Below the pieces are notes generated by a model. That model saw only the letters and a program-made list of their open reading frames with translations, was not told the DNA's origin and made no database searches. Shown here piece after piece: positions 8,650 through 16,881 of a stretch of DNA of 64,000 nucleotides. The position numbers were made by a program, and so were the translations under genes. Origin of the DNA: CADCVT01 sp036389485 (GTDB taxonomy: Bacteria; Actinomycetota; Thermoleophilia; Solirubrobacterales; Solirubrobacteraceae); contig DASVPR010000060.1 in assembly GCA_036389485.1 (NCBI GenBank), positions 93,520 through 157,519 of the forward strand, written 5' to 3'. Every line of letters begins with the position of its first letter. Position 1 is the stretch's first letter.

Positions 8650-9368
8650 TCTCGGCGCGCGCCGTCGAGGGCCTCCCGGAGATCCGCGCGGGCGACGACC
8701 TCGCGGCGATGCTCGCCGGCCACGTCCAGGACGGCGACGTCCTGGTGATCGCGCAGAAGGCGGTCTCCAAGGCCGAGGGCCGCGTCGTGAAGCTCGCCGG
8801 CGTCACCCCGTCCGAGGAGGCCAAGCGGCTCGCGGCCGAGCAGGGCAAGGAGGACGCGCGCCACGTCCAGCTCATCCTCGACGAGTCGCAAGAGGTCCTC
8901 CGCGCCGAGCGCGGCGTGCTCATCTGCCGCACCCGCCACGGTTTCGTCTGCGCCAACGCGGGCGTCGACGCCTCGAACACCGAGCCAGGCACGGTCGTCC
9001 TCCTCCCGACCGACCCGGACGCCTCGGCGCGCGCGCTCCGGGCCCGCCTCGGCAAGCGCGTCGGCGTCGTCATCGCCGACTCCTTCGGCCGCGCCTGGCG
9101 CCACGGCCAGTGCGACGTCGCCATCGGGATCGCCGGCCTGAGCCCCCTCGACGACTGGCGCGGCCGCCGCGACCCCCACGGCCGCGAGCTCAAGGCGACC
9201 TGGATCGCGATCGCCGACCAGGCGGCGGCCGCCGCAGACCTCGCCCGTACCAAGGACTCCCGCGAGCCGGCGGTGATCGTGAGGGGTCTCGAGGAGCACG
9301 TCACCGCGGACGACGGGCCGGGAGCGGCGGCGCTGATCAGACCGCCCGGCGAGGACCTCTTTCGTTGA
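8646..9368 (+). CDS. cofE: Coenzyme F420-0:L-glutamate ligase CofE
   Basis: This 240-residue enzyme adds the gamma-glutamate tail to F420-0 using GTP. Visible motifs are GDVLVIAQKAVSKAEGRVV, the segment CRTRHGFVCANAGVDASN, LLPTDPDASARALRARL, and VVIADSFGRAWRHGQCDVAIG with AGLSPLDDWRGRRD. It is the stand-alone CofE form, without the nitroreductase-like domain that mycobacterial FbiB carries, so a separate FMN reductase elsewhere would be needed if dehydro-F420 is the intermediate. It ends the npdG-cofD-cofC-cofE operon, 6 bp before the convergent B2-like gene. Confidence 0.95.
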   Translation: MISARAVEGLPEIRAGDDLAAMLAGHVQDGDVLVIAQKAVSKAEGRVVKLAGVTPSEEAKRLAAEQGKEDARHVQLILDESQEVLRAERGVLICRTRHGFVCANAGVDASNTEPGTVVLLPTDPDASARALRARLGKRVGVVIADSFGRAWRHGQCDVAIGIAGLSPLDDWRGRRDPHGRELKATWIAIADQAAAAADLARTKDSREPAVIVRGLEEHVTADDGPGAAALIRPPGEDLFR

Positions 9369-9374
9369 CGCGGG

Positions 9375-9749
9375 TCACGCGGCCGTCGCCGACACGCGCG
9401 TCAGCTCGGTGAACTCGTCGCTGCGCGACTCCGGGTCGCCGTCGAGCCACGCGTGCGCCTTGAAGCCCTCCGCGGGCGGGGTCACGCCGATGATGAGGTC
9501 GCGCTGGTCGCCGTGCGCCGCGTGCCAGCGCTGCCGGACGCTCGCCTTGACGAGGCACGTGGCGCTGGTGCGGCGGATGACCGCGTTGACGCCGCGGATC
9601 GCGCGCGGCGGCAGGTCCGGCAGCGGCGGGAGGTCGAGAGCGCGGTAGTCGTTGCCGTCGCCGAGCTCGCGCCGCGCCGCGCGCACCGCCCGGGCCGCCC
9701 ACCAGGCCGCGCGGAGGGACGCGAGGTCGGGCGGGTGGCGCAGGTTCAT
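9375..9749 (-). CDS. Lasso peptide biosynthesis B2-like cysteine peptidase (Transglut_core3 fold)
   Basis: This 124-residue protein matches the transglutaminase-like B2 leader peptidase pattern. It has a Trp/Ala/Arg-rich N-terminal helix, a helical segment ending in the catalytic Cys (RRTSATCLVKASVRQRW, Cys65), then a strand and the His motif DLIIGVTPPAEGFKAHAWLDG (His99), with Asp103 or Asp105 as the third member. B2 proteins cut the leader from lasso precursors. The gene is isolated between cofE and fbiC with no precursor, RRE or cyclase gene beside it. The precursor and cyclase in this window are at 54-55 kb. Family assignment is by pattern; whether it serves that peptide is unproven. It lies 40 bp downstream of fbiC on the same strand and may be co-transcribed. 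Confidence 0.65.
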   Translation of the reverse strand: MNLRHPPDLASLRAAWWAARAVRAARRELGDGNDYRALDLPPLPDLPPRAIRGVNAVIRRTSATCLVKASVRQRWHAAHGDQRDLIIGVTPPAEGFKAHAWLDGDPESRSDEFTELTRVSATAA

Positions 9750-9789
9750 GGGGCCGCGCCCCTCGCGAGACGCGGCGCGGCGCGGCCGC

Positions 9790-12006
9790 TCACGCCGCGA
9801 GCGGCAGCGGGTGGCGCCGGACGATGTCGTACAGCGTCGTGCGCTCGGCCGCGGGACGCCCGGCGCGATGCGCGGCGGCGACGAAGTCGGCCGGCATGAG
9901 CTTCACACCGTGGTAGGAGCCGGCCATGCGGCTGATCGACTCCTCCATCAGCGTGCCGCCGAGATCGTTGACGCCCCAGCGCAAGGCCTCGGTCGCCGCG
10001 TCGAGGCCCATCTTCACCCACGACGCCTGCACGTTGCGGATGCTCCGCCCGAGCGCGAGGCGGAAGACCGCGGTGTGCTTGAGGTTCTCCTCCCGCGAGA
10101 TCTCCTCGACGCCGTGCGTGCGCCCGAGCAGCGTGTGGAACGGGATGAACGACAGCGGCACGAACTCGGTGATCCCGCCGGTGCGCTCCTGCAGCTCGCG
10201 GATGACGCGCATGTGCTCGGCCAGCTCCCACGGCTCCTCGACGTGGCCGAACATCACCGTCGACGTCGAGCGCAGCCCCGCCGCGTGCGACGCCTCGATG
10301 ATCTCGACCCAGCGTGCGACCGGCAGCTTGTTCGGGCTGATCCGCTCGCGGACGCCGTCGTGGAGCACCTCGGCGGCGGTGCCCGGCGTCGAGTCGAGCC
10401 CGGCCTCGCGCAGCCGGCCCATCACCTCGAGCGGCGGAAGGCCGGTGACGTCGCACATGTGCGCGATCTCCATCGGCGAGTACGCGTGGAGGTGGATATC
10501 CGGCGCGACCTCCTTCGCCAGACGCAGCCAGCCGAGGTAGTCCTCGAGGCCCCAGTCGGGGTGGATGCCGGACTGCATGCAGATCTCGGTCGCCCCGAAG
10601 GCGACGGCCTCGCGAACGCGCTTCACGAACTCGTCGCGGTCGTGCTCGTAGGCGTCCGGGGAGCGGCGGCCCTGCCCGAAGCCGCAGAACGCGCAGCCGA
10701 CGATGCAGACGTTCGACACGTTGATGTTGCGGTTGACGACGTACGTGACCTCCTCGCCCGCGACCTCGGCGCGCAGCTCGTCCGCGGCCGCGCGCATGTC
10801 CTCGATGGCCTCGGGCCGCGTCTCCGCGAACAGCGCCGTCAGCTCCTCCGCGGTCAGCCACCGCCCGTCGCGCGCCTTCGCCACCGCGGGCCCCACGACG
10901 TCGCGGCGGATCGCGAAGGGCGCGTCGGTCCGCCCGCTTCCGCGCCGCGGGATGAACGACCAGTACCGCGCCTTGACGACGTCGAGGACGCCCTGCGCGA
11001 CCCAGTCCGCGTCGAGGTACTGGGGGTAGACGCAGAGGCGCTCGCTCAGCGCGACGCCGTCCCGCGCCAGGCGCTTGCGCACCTGAGCCGGCGACGGGAA
11101 CGGGTGCTCGGGCGAGATGTGGTCGCCGTTCGCGCTGAGGCCGCCGAGGTCGGTGGCGCCGGCGGCAACGAGCTCCGGCCACCAGTCCGCGAGGTTGGGC
11201 GGGACCTGGATCCCGACGCCCGGCAGCAGCTCGCGGGCGGCCGCGATGAGCCGCTTCATGTCGTCGATCGTCACCGGCGACGACCACGCCGGCGCGTCGT
11301 GCATCGGCCCGTCGTGCAGCCCTGTCCGCCAGTACTGGTCCGCCGCCTCGGTGGCGATCTCCGCGGGCTCCTCGCCGTAGTAGCGGCGGTGCGGGACGAA
11401 GTTCTGGAGGATCACCTCCTGGAGGTGGCCGAACTCGTCGTGCACGGCCGCGAGCGCGCGCAGCGACGCGATCCGGTCCTCCTCCGACTCGCCGATCCCG
11501 ACGAGGATCCCGCTCGTGAAGGGGATCCTCAGCTCGCCGGCGGCGCGGATCGTGTCGAGGCGCGCCGCGGGGTGCTTGGTCGGCGAGCCCTGGTGCGCGA
11601 CGAGGTCGGGCACCACCGACTCGAGCATCAGGCCCTGCGAGGCGGTGACCTCGCGCAGCCGCGCCAGGTCGCGCCGCTCGAGCACGCCGAGGTTCGTGTG
11701 CGGCAGCAGCCCGCACTCGAGCCCCTGCTCGCACGCCCAGACGACGTAGGCGACGAAGTCCGCGAAGCCCCACTCGCGGAGCTGCTCCAGGACGCCCGGA
11801 TGGTGGTCGGGCGCCTCGCCGGTGAGGACCAGCAGCTCCTTGACGCGGCGCTTCGCGGCGCCCTCCACGAGCCGGACGACTTCGTCCGGCTCGTGCAGGT
11901 GCGGGCGGTGCGTCGCGAACGCGCAGTACTTGCAGTAGCACCGGCACGTCCGCGACAGCGACAGCGTGACGTTGCGCGAGAAGGTGACGCGGCGCCGCAT
12001 GGCCAC
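9790..12006 (-). CDS. fbiC: FO synthase FbiC (CofG-CofH fusion, two radical-SAM domains)
   Basis: This 738-residue bifunctional radical-SAM enzyme makes the deazaflavin Fo from tyrosine and a ribityl-pyrimidine. The N-terminal CofG half carries the first [4Fe-4S] triad in CRCYCKYC (Cys21, Cys25, Cys28) and later LVGIGESEEDR. The C-terminal CofH half starts near VNRNINVSNVCIVGCAFCGF with the second CxxxCxxC, and has HLHAYSPMEI, GTAAEVLHDGVR and FIPFHTLLG. The frame opens with GTG at 12006; an ATG two codons later at 12000 is equally good. It is convergent to the npdG-cofDCE operon, so most known F420 biosynthesis genes are in one 5.6-kb block. Confidence 0.96.
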   Translation of the reverse strand: MAMRRRVTFSRNVTLSLSRTCRCYCKYCAFATHRPHLHEPDEVVRLVEGAAKRRVKELLVLTGEAPDHHPGVLEQLREWGFADFVAYVVWACEQGLECGLLPHTNLGVLERRDLARLREVTASQGLMLESVVPDLVAHQGSPTKHPAARLDTIRAAGELRIPFTSGILVGIGESEEDRIASLRALAAVHDEFGHLQEVILQNFVPHRRYYGEEPAEIATEAADQYWRTGLHDGPMHDAPAWSSPVTIDDMKRLIAAARELLPGVGIQVPPNLADWWPELVAAGATDLGGLSANGDHISPEHPFPSPAQVRKRLARDGVALSERLCVYPQYLDADWVAQGVLDVVKARYWSFIPRRGSGRTDAPFAIRRDVVGPAVAKARDGRWLTAEELTALFAETRPEAIEDMRAAADELRAEVAGEEVTYVVNRNINVSNVCIVGCAFCGFGQGRRSPDAYEHDRDEFVKRVREAVAFGATEICMQSGIHPDWGLEDYLGWLRLAKEVAPDIHLHAYSPMEIAHMCDVTGLPPLEVMGRLREAGLDSTPGTAAEVLHDGVRERISPNKLPVARWVEIIEASHAAGLRSTSTVMFGHVEEPWELAEHMRVIRELQERTGGITEFVPLSFIPFHTLLGRTHGVEEISREENLKHTAVFRLALGRSIRNVQASWVKMGLDAATEALRWGVNDLGGTLMEESISRMAGSYHGVKLMPADFVAAAHRAGRPAAERTTLYDIVRRHPLPLAA

Positions 12007-12024
12007 GCCAACTCTACGCGGCCG

Positions 12025-12927
12025 CTACACGGCGCCGGGCCCTGCCCCGCCGGGCCCCTCCCCGCCGCGCGGGCGCTCCGGCGTGTCGACGCCCGTCGGC
12101 AGCTCGACGTCGCCGCCGCGCGGGCTCTCGGCCGCGCCGCTGAGCGTGTCGACCGGCCGTCGGCCGACCCTGCCCTCGGGCGCGAGGATGAGCGCGGTGT
12201 AGAGCACGCCGGCCAGCAGCGCGCCGACGACCGGGCCGAGCGTGTAGGCGACGATGAACTCACCGACCTTCTCGCCGTCGCCGACCACCGACGGGCCGAG
12301 CGCGCGGGCCGGGTTCAGCCCCGCGCCGGTCAGCGGGCCGATGACCATGACCGCGAAGCCCAGGGTGCCGCCGATCACGAGGCCGGCCCAATCGCGGGCG
12401 CCCTTCGGGTTGACGGCGACGCCCATGATCGCCCACATCAGCGCGAAGGTCCCGAGCAGCTCGGCCAGGAAGCCGGCGAGCGCCTTGCCCTGGAGGAACT
12501 GGTCGGAGATCAGCGTCGCGCCGTAGCCGCCGGCGCCGGAGCCCTCGTCGCTGAGCAGCAGCTTGACGAGGAGCGCCCCGAGGAAGCCGCCGATGATCTG
12601 GAGCAGCACGTAGATCGCGGCGTCGATCGGCCCGATCTTCCGCAGCGCCGCGAGCGTCACGGTCACGGCGGGGTTGAAGTGCGCGCCCGACGCATGCCCG
12701 AGCGTGTAGACGAGCATCGTCAGCAGCAGGAAGTGCAGCAGGCCGATCACCGACCAGTCGGTGAAGCCGAGGCCGTCGGCCGAGTTGATCGTCACGACGG
12801 CGCCGATGAAGAAGACCAGCAGCAGCGTGCCGATCAGCTCGGCGGCGAAGGCCTCCGGCCCGCGGCGGGCCAGGTCGTCGTCGCGGGTGTCGACACGCGT
12901 TGTCGTCACTGCACCTGTGGCTTCCAC
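12025..12927 (-). CDS. Aquaporin/glycerol facilitator (MIP family)
   Basis: This 300-residue membrane channel has the two Asn-Pro-Ala boxes of the MIP family, GAHFNPAVTVTLA in the first half and GAGLNPARALGP in the second, with six hydrophobic helices around them (for example LIGTLLLVFFIGAVVTI and LAGFLAELLGTFALMWAIMG). The C-terminal 55 residues are hydrophilic, Pro/Gly-rich and probably cytoplasmic. I chose the GTG at 12927 because GGAGG lies just upstream; GTG at 12909 is an alternative. It is 45 bp from the divergent lipoprotein gene. Water versus small-solute selectivity cannot be decided from what I can see. Confidence 0.92.
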   Translation of the reverse strand: MEATGAVTTTRVDTRDDDLARRGPEAFAAELIGTLLLVFFIGAVVTINSADGLGFTDWSVIGLLHFLLLTMLVYTLGHASGAHFNPAVTVTLAALRKIGPIDAAIYVLLQIIGGFLGALLVKLLLSDEGSGAGGYGATLISDQFLQGKALAGFLAELLGTFALMWAIMGVAVNPKGARDWAGLVIGGTLGFAVMVIGPLTGAGLNPARALGPSVVGDGEKVGEFIVAYTLGPVVGALLAGVLYTALILAPEGRVGRRPVDTLSGAAESPRGGDVELPTGVDTPERPRGGEGPGGAGPGAV

Positions 12928-12972
12928 TCTTCCTCCGAGGTTCGCGAAGCGGTTCAGACGTCCAGCGGCGGG

Positions 12973-13590
12973 ATGGTACGTCACACTCCGGCGGTGCGAC
13001 GCGCTCTGCTCGCGACGGCCGTTGCCGCGCTGACACTCTTGAGCGGATGCGGCGCGACGCGAGGGTCGGGCGGCACCGACGACGCGACGCTCGTGCTCGG
13101 CTCCCCACCCCGCGCGATCCACGCCGGGATCTACACCGCGCTGGCGCGGGACTTCGACGGCGGAGAGGGCGTGAGCCTCCGGATTCGAGAGGCGCGCGGC
13201 GATTTCACGATCCTCGCCGCCGAGGACCTCGTCGCCGCGCGCGCGGGCGGCGACGACGTGGTCGGCGTCATGGCGATCACGCAGGAGCCGCTCGTCGTGC
13301 TCGCCGTAGCGCGCGAGACGCTCGACGAGGACCGCGACGTCGTCGACGGCACGGTCGCCGCGCTGCGGCGCGGCTACGAGGAGGTGCTGAAGGACCCGGA
13401 GCTCGCGGTCGAGACAATGGTCCGCCGCGTCCGCGCACTCGACCGGGAGACCTTGCTGCGCGACCTGCGCCGGGTGAGCCCGGCGTTCACGGCCGGCGTC
13501 GCCCGGTTCGGGGACTTCGACCGCGCGCGGCTGGAGGCGTTCGCGAAGCGGCGCGGCATCGACGTCGACGCCGCGTTCCTGCTGGAGTGA
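12973..13590 (+). CDS. Shortened substrate-binding lipoprotein (NMT1/THI5-like)
   Basis: This 206-residue protein has a lipoprotein signal (RRALLATAVAALTLLSGCG, with Cys as the lipidation site). A region typical of the start of NMT1/THI5 ABC-transporter binding proteins follows: LVLGSPPRAIHAGIYTAL, then DLVAARAGGDDVVGVMAITQEPLVVLAV. The sequence then jumps to what looks like the family C terminus (LRRGYEEVLKDPELAVETMV and onward). Family members are usually over 300 residues, so roughly the middle third appears to be missing in frame. No permease or ATPase gene is adjacent. The start may be ATG 12973 or GTG 12994. It could be a functional minimal protein or a decaying paralogue. Confidence 0.65.
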   Translation: MVRHTPAVRRALLATAVAALTLLSGCGATRGSGGTDDATLVLGSPPRAIHAGIYTALARDFDGGEGVSLRIREARGDFTILAAEDLVAARAGGDDVVGVMAITQEPLVVLAVARETLDEDRDVVDGTVAALRRGYEEVLKDPELAVETMVRRVRALDRETLLRDLRRVSPAFTAGVARFGDFDRARLEAFAKRRGIDVDAAFLLE

Positions 13591-14214
13591 CTACTGCGTC
13601 CAGAAGGACGTCCGGCCCAGCGCGCCCGCCTTCGACATCCCGAGGTGGACGTGGTCGCGGTGCGCGGTCGTCCGGTCGACCTTCTTGTCCGGCCTCCCGT
13701 CGCGCTTGAAGCACGCGTCGTACTTCTTGAACTGCTCCATGCCGGCGGGTGGGTGGGCACCCCAATAGGAACAGTCCCAGATGATCTCCTGCACTCCCAT
13801 GCGGCGGGCGAGGGCGAACTTGTTGCCGGCGCTGTCGGGCGCGAGCAGCAGCGCGATCAGCTTCGCGGCCGCCGCGCGGTCGGCGGCGTCGTACGCGTCG
13901 AGGTGCCAGTCGATCGCGCGGTTCTCGGCGTGCAGCGACGCCGACCCCTTCCCCCACGTCTCGCACCGGTAGCTGCCCCAGAAGACGCCGCGGGCGTTGC
14001 GCTGCAGCCAGGCGACCATCGCGTCCATGCCGGGGCGCGCGGCCTTCGGCGTGCAGCGCCTCGCGGCGTCGTACTCGATCGGGTCGATCTCGGTGCCGGC
14101 CAGGCGGTTCGCCGGGTTGCCGGCGACCGGGAGCTGCGCGTCGGGCAGGCGGAAGCCGTGCGCGGCGGGCGCCGCGACGGCGAGGGCGAGCAGCGCGACG
14201 AGCAGATGACGCAC
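13591..14214 (-). CDS. Secreted protein with a zinc D-Ala-D-Ala carboxypeptidase-like fold
   Basis: This 207-residue protein starts with a signal peptide (RHLLVALLALAVAAPAAHG). The mature part has a late HRDHVHLGMSK motif and an earlier SLHAENRAIDWHLDAYD, which together give the His/Asp/His ligand pattern of M15/LAS-type peptidases acting on peptidoglycan or related peptides. A Cys-containing segment, IIWDCSYWGAHPPAG, lies between them. I chose GTG 14214 because GGAGG lies 6 bases upstream; GTG 14220 is in frame but leaves no spacing. It is directly convergent with the lipoprotein gene, with zero bases between the two stops. Enzymatic activity is inferred. Confidence 0.72.
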   Translation of the reverse strand: MRHLLVALLALAVAAPAAHGFRLPDAQLPVAGNPANRLAGTEIDPIEYDAARRCTPKAARPGMDAMVAWLQRNARGVFWGSYRCETWGKGSASLHAENRAIDWHLDAYDAADRAAAAKLIALLLAPDSAGNKFALARRMGVQEIIWDCSYWGAHPPAGMEQFKKYDACFKRDGRPDKKVDRTTAHRDHVHLGMSKAGALGRTSFWTQ

Positions 14215-14291
14215 ATTCACCCTCCGAGGGTCGGCAGCGGCGGCGCGGCCATGAAGCCGCGACGGCGGCGGCTGGACGCTCGGCGGCCGCG

Positions 14292-14651
14292 CTAGGAGGC
14301 GTCCAGGCGGGCCACGAGGTCGGCGCCCTCGCGCGCCATCCGCGAGCGCGGGACGACGAGGTCGAAGCCCGCCTCCTCGGCCTGCCGGCGCACGTCGACG
14401 TCCACGTGGGAGTAGAACGCGAGCGCCTTGACGCGGCCCGCCTCGCCGCCGGCGCGCAGCGTGTCGAGGAGCTTGGCGCCGTCGACGTCGTCGGTCGTGA
14501 GGTCGACGACGAGGACGTCCGTGCCCGCGATCTGGTCCCACACGTCGGTCTCGCCCATCGCCATCTCGACGTCGTGGCCGGCGGCCTCGAGCATCGCCTT
14601 GACCTTCGAGCCGAAGAGCAGGTCGGGGACCAGGGCGAGGACGCGGCTCAA
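14292..14651 (-). CDS. Stand-alone degenerate receiver-like protein
   Basis: This 119-residue protein has the alternating strand-helix layout of a response-regulator receiver: VLALVPDLLFGSKVKAMLEAAG, then DVLVVDLTTDDVDGAKLLDTLR with the phospho-acceptor-like Asp, then VKALAFYSHVD and FDLVVPRSRM. The paired acidic residues of strand 1 are reduced to one Asp, and the conserved Lys of strand 5 seems replaced by Arg, so phosphorylation-dependent signalling is doubtful. There is no output domain or kinase nearby. The start is TTG at 14651, overlapping the previous TGA as TTGA, which couples it to the 120-residue protein upstream. Confidence 0.7.
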   Translation of the reverse strand: MSRVLALVPDLLFGSKVKAMLEAAGHDVEMAMGETDVWDQIAGTDVLVVDLTTDDVDGAKLLDTLRAGGEAGRVKALAFYSHVDVDVRRQAEEAGFDLVVPRSRMAREGADLVARLDAS

Positions 14652-15010
14652 AACGCGCGCGAGTCGCGGAACTCGCGGCGGACCGACTCGGGCCGGCCCC
14701 ACATCGGGACGATCTCGGAGCGGCCCTGCTTGACCTCGCGCACGCGCAGCTCGCCCGCGATGCCCGCCTCGTCGAGGTTCTTCAGCGTGCCGTGGGTCGC
14801 GGGCGCGGCGGCCGCGTGGCCGAACCGGTGCGCGACGTTGACCCGCCAGTGCCAGTCGTGCTCCGAGTACGGCTGCGCGTTGACGACGACCATGTACGTC
14901 GCGGCCTCGACGTAGCGGGCCTCGTCGAAGATGCGGACGTCCAGCTCGAGGTCGGTCCAGTCGTCGGGCAGCGAGTCGACGATCTGCTGGAAGGTGTCGG
15001 CGAGGCCCAT
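14648..15010 (-). CDS. Conserved hypothetical 120-residue protein
   Basis: I do not recognise this protein. It is soluble, acidic at the N terminus (GLADTFQQIVDSLPDDWTD), and has an alternating pattern ending in the basic segment GRSEIVPMWGRPESVRREF. WTDLELDVRIFDEARYVEAATYMVV and PYSEHDWHWRVNVAHRFGHA are its most distinctive parts. There is no signal peptide or membrane segment. It is divergent from the ygfZ-like gene (27 bp between starts) and coupled to the degenerate receiver downstream, so the two are likely to work together. Confidence 0.72.
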   Translation of the reverse strand: MGLADTFQQIVDSLPDDWTDLELDVRIFDEARYVEAATYMVVVNAQPYSEHDWHWRVNVAHRFGHAAAAPATHGTLKNLDEAGIAGELRVREVKQGRSEIVPMWGRPESVRREFRDSRAF

Positions 15011-15037
15011 CGAGCGGCCGAAACTACCATCGTCAGC

Positions 15038-15988
15038 GTGGCGACGACCCTCACCGACGAGTACGCGGTCCTGACGACCGCCTGCGGCCTCGTCGACCGC
15101 TCCGAGCGGGGCAAGCTCGCGCTGACGGGCGCGGACGCCAAGGAGTTCCTCAACGGGCAGATCACGAACGACGTCGCCGCGCTGCAGCCGGGCCACGGGT
15201 GCTACGCCGCGTTCCTGACCCACAAGGGGAAGATGCGCGGGGACCTGCGCGTGCTCGACGCCGCCGACGAGCTCCTCCTGGACACCGAGCGCGTCGCGCT
15301 GCAGCCGCTGTTCGACATGATCCGGCGCTTCAGCGTCGGCCACGACGTGCAGCTCCACAAGCGGACGCTCCAGCGCGCGCTGTTCTCGCTCGTCGGCCCG
15401 CGGGCGGGACACGTCGTGCCGGGCGTCCCGGACCTTGAGCACGCGCACGTGGTGACGGACTTCGGCCGCGCGATCCGCACGGCGGACGGGATCGACGTCC
15501 TGTGCGACGCCGAGCAGGCCGGCGCCGTGCGCGCCGCGCTGATCGAGGCCGGCGCGGTGGAGGTGAGCGAGGACGCCGCCGAGATCGTCCGCGTCGAGCG
15601 CGGCCGTCCCCGCTACGGGATCGACATGGACGACGGCACGATCCCCGAGGAGGCGGCGCTCAACGAGCGCGCGGTGTCCTTCACGAAGGGCTGCTACGTC
15701 GGCCAGGAGACCGTCGCGCGCCTGCACTGGAAGGGCAAGCCGAACCGCCATCTCCGCGGCCTCCGCCTATCCGAGCCGGTCGCGGGCGGGGGCGAGCTGC
15801 GCGCCGAAGGCAACCCCTCGCGCGTGCTGGGCCGCGTCGGCAGCAGCGTGGTGTCACCCGTGCACGGCCCGATCGCGCTCGCCATCGTCCGCCGCGAGGC
15901 CGCGCCGGGCGACACGCTCACCGTCGGCGACGGCGAGGCGACCGCGGTCGTCGTCGACCTTCCCTTCACGGCGGACGCCGCCGCCTAG
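15038..15988 (+). CDS. ygfZ: Folate-binding YgfZ/GcvT-domain protein
   Basis: This 316-residue protein resembles the tRNA-modifying/iron-sulfur maintenance protein YgfZ. The diagnostic motif KGCYVGQETVARLHWKGK (around residues 211-228), with its conserved Cys, is intact. The N-terminal half has the aminomethyltransferase-like segment LTGADAKEFLNGQITNDVAAL and AAFLTHKGKMRGDLRVL. It supports folate-dependent assembly or repair of Fe-S enzymes, which fits a genome with several Fe-S radical-SAM proteins (FbiC, MoaA). The start is GTG at 15038. Its TAG overlaps the convergent proline-rich gene by 4 bases. Confidence 0.9.
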   Translation: MATTLTDEYAVLTTACGLVDRSERGKLALTGADAKEFLNGQITNDVAALQPGHGCYAAFLTHKGKMRGDLRVLDAADELLLDTERVALQPLFDMIRRFSVGHDVQLHKRTLQRALFSLVGPRAGHVVPGVPDLEHAHVVTDFGRAIRTADGIDVLCDAEQAGAVRAALIEAGAVEVSEDAAEIVRVERGRPRYGIDMDDGTIPEEAALNERAVSFTKGCYVGQETVARLHWKGKPNRHLRGLRLSEPVAGGGELRAEGNPSRVLGRVGSSVVSPVHGPIALAIVRREAAPGDTLTVGDGEATAVVVDLPFTADAAA

Positions 15989-16812
15989 AGCCCGAACGCG
16001 AGCGCGATCACCAGGGCGATCGCGACGAGCCAGCCCAGCAGCGCGGCGGCGACGAACAAGGGCGGCGCGGCCGGCGCGCGGCGCCCCGCAGGCGCGGCGA
16101 ACGGCGCGTAGCGCGGCGGCTCGAACGACATCTCCGCGGGCGCGGGCGGCGGAGGAGGCCACGCGGAGGGCCGCCGCTCGGTCCACGGCGGAGGCTCCTG
16201 CCAGGGCGCCGCGCCACCGCGAGGATCCGGCCACGGATCGCCACCGCGCGGCTCGCCTCCGCGCGGCTCCGCCCGCGGCTCCGGCGCGCCGCGCTCCACC
16301 CACGGATCCGCTCGGGGCGGCGGGGGCGTGCGCTCGACCCACGGGTCCGGCATCGGCCACCGCTCGGGCGAGGGGGTCGCCGGCTCGCCCCGGGCCGGCG
16401 CCCCCTCGCCGGACGGAGCCCGGCGCCCGCCGCCTGAGGCAGGCGCGACCCCCTCGGGCTCCGGCGGCCCGCCCCATCCGCGCTCGCCTCCACCCTCGCC
16501 GCTCGCCGTCGCCGGCGTCGAGATGACCTCGACCCGCGCGTTGCCGCGAGGTGCGGAGAGTGGTCCCGGAGGCGGCGGCGAGCGGTGCGGCTGGGCAAGG
16601 ACCTCGGCGGGCGCGGCCCCGTAGGCCGGCGACCGGCGCGGGAACGGCTCGGCCTCCGCGGCGGCGAGCCCGCGCTCGACCGCGTCGAGCACCAGCGAGA
16701 GGTCCTCGTGGAGGGCGCGCAGCCGGGCCGCGTAGTCCTCGACGGGCTCTCCCGGGCGGGGCAGGAACGATCGGACGTCCGCTGCCGGCGGCTCCGCGTG
16801 AGGCTCGCTCAT
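15985..16812 (-). CDS. Proline-rich protein with a single C-terminal membrane anchor
   Basis: This 275-residue protein has a short folded-looking N terminus with a helical stretch (VEDYAARLRALHEDLSLVLDAVERGL). About 150 residues of low-complexity Pro/Gly/Arg/Glu-rich sequence follow, with repeats such as DPWVER and EPRGGEPRGGDPW. The last 28 residues form one hydrophobic helix (PLFVAAALLGWLVAIALVIALAFGL) at the very C terminus. This is a tail-anchor layout with the disordered part probably in the cytoplasm. I do not recognise the family and no partner is obvious. Confidence 0.75.
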   Translation of the reverse strand: MSEPHAEPPAADVRSFLPRPGEPVEDYAARLRALHEDLSLVLDAVERGLAAAEAEPFPRRSPAYGAAPAEVLAQPHRSPPPPGPLSAPRGNARVEVISTPATASGEGGGERGWGGPPEPEGVAPASGGGRRAPSGEGAPARGEPATPSPERWPMPDPWVERTPPPPRADPWVERGAPEPRAEPRGGEPRGGDPWPDPRGGAAPWQEPPPWTERRPSAWPPPPPAPAEMSFEPPRYAPFAAPAGRRAPAAPPLFVAAALLGWLVAIALVIALAFGL

Positions 16813-16881
16813 CCTTGGCTCGAGTTCGTGGCTCTCCGCCTCATGTGGCCGCCGGCTCCATCCGACGGCATCCAGTTCACA

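Noticed and set aside
9375..9749. F420 biosynthesis enzyme because of its position
   Set aside because: Its Cys/His/Asp pattern matches the B2 transglutaminase-like family; no F420-related motif is visible.
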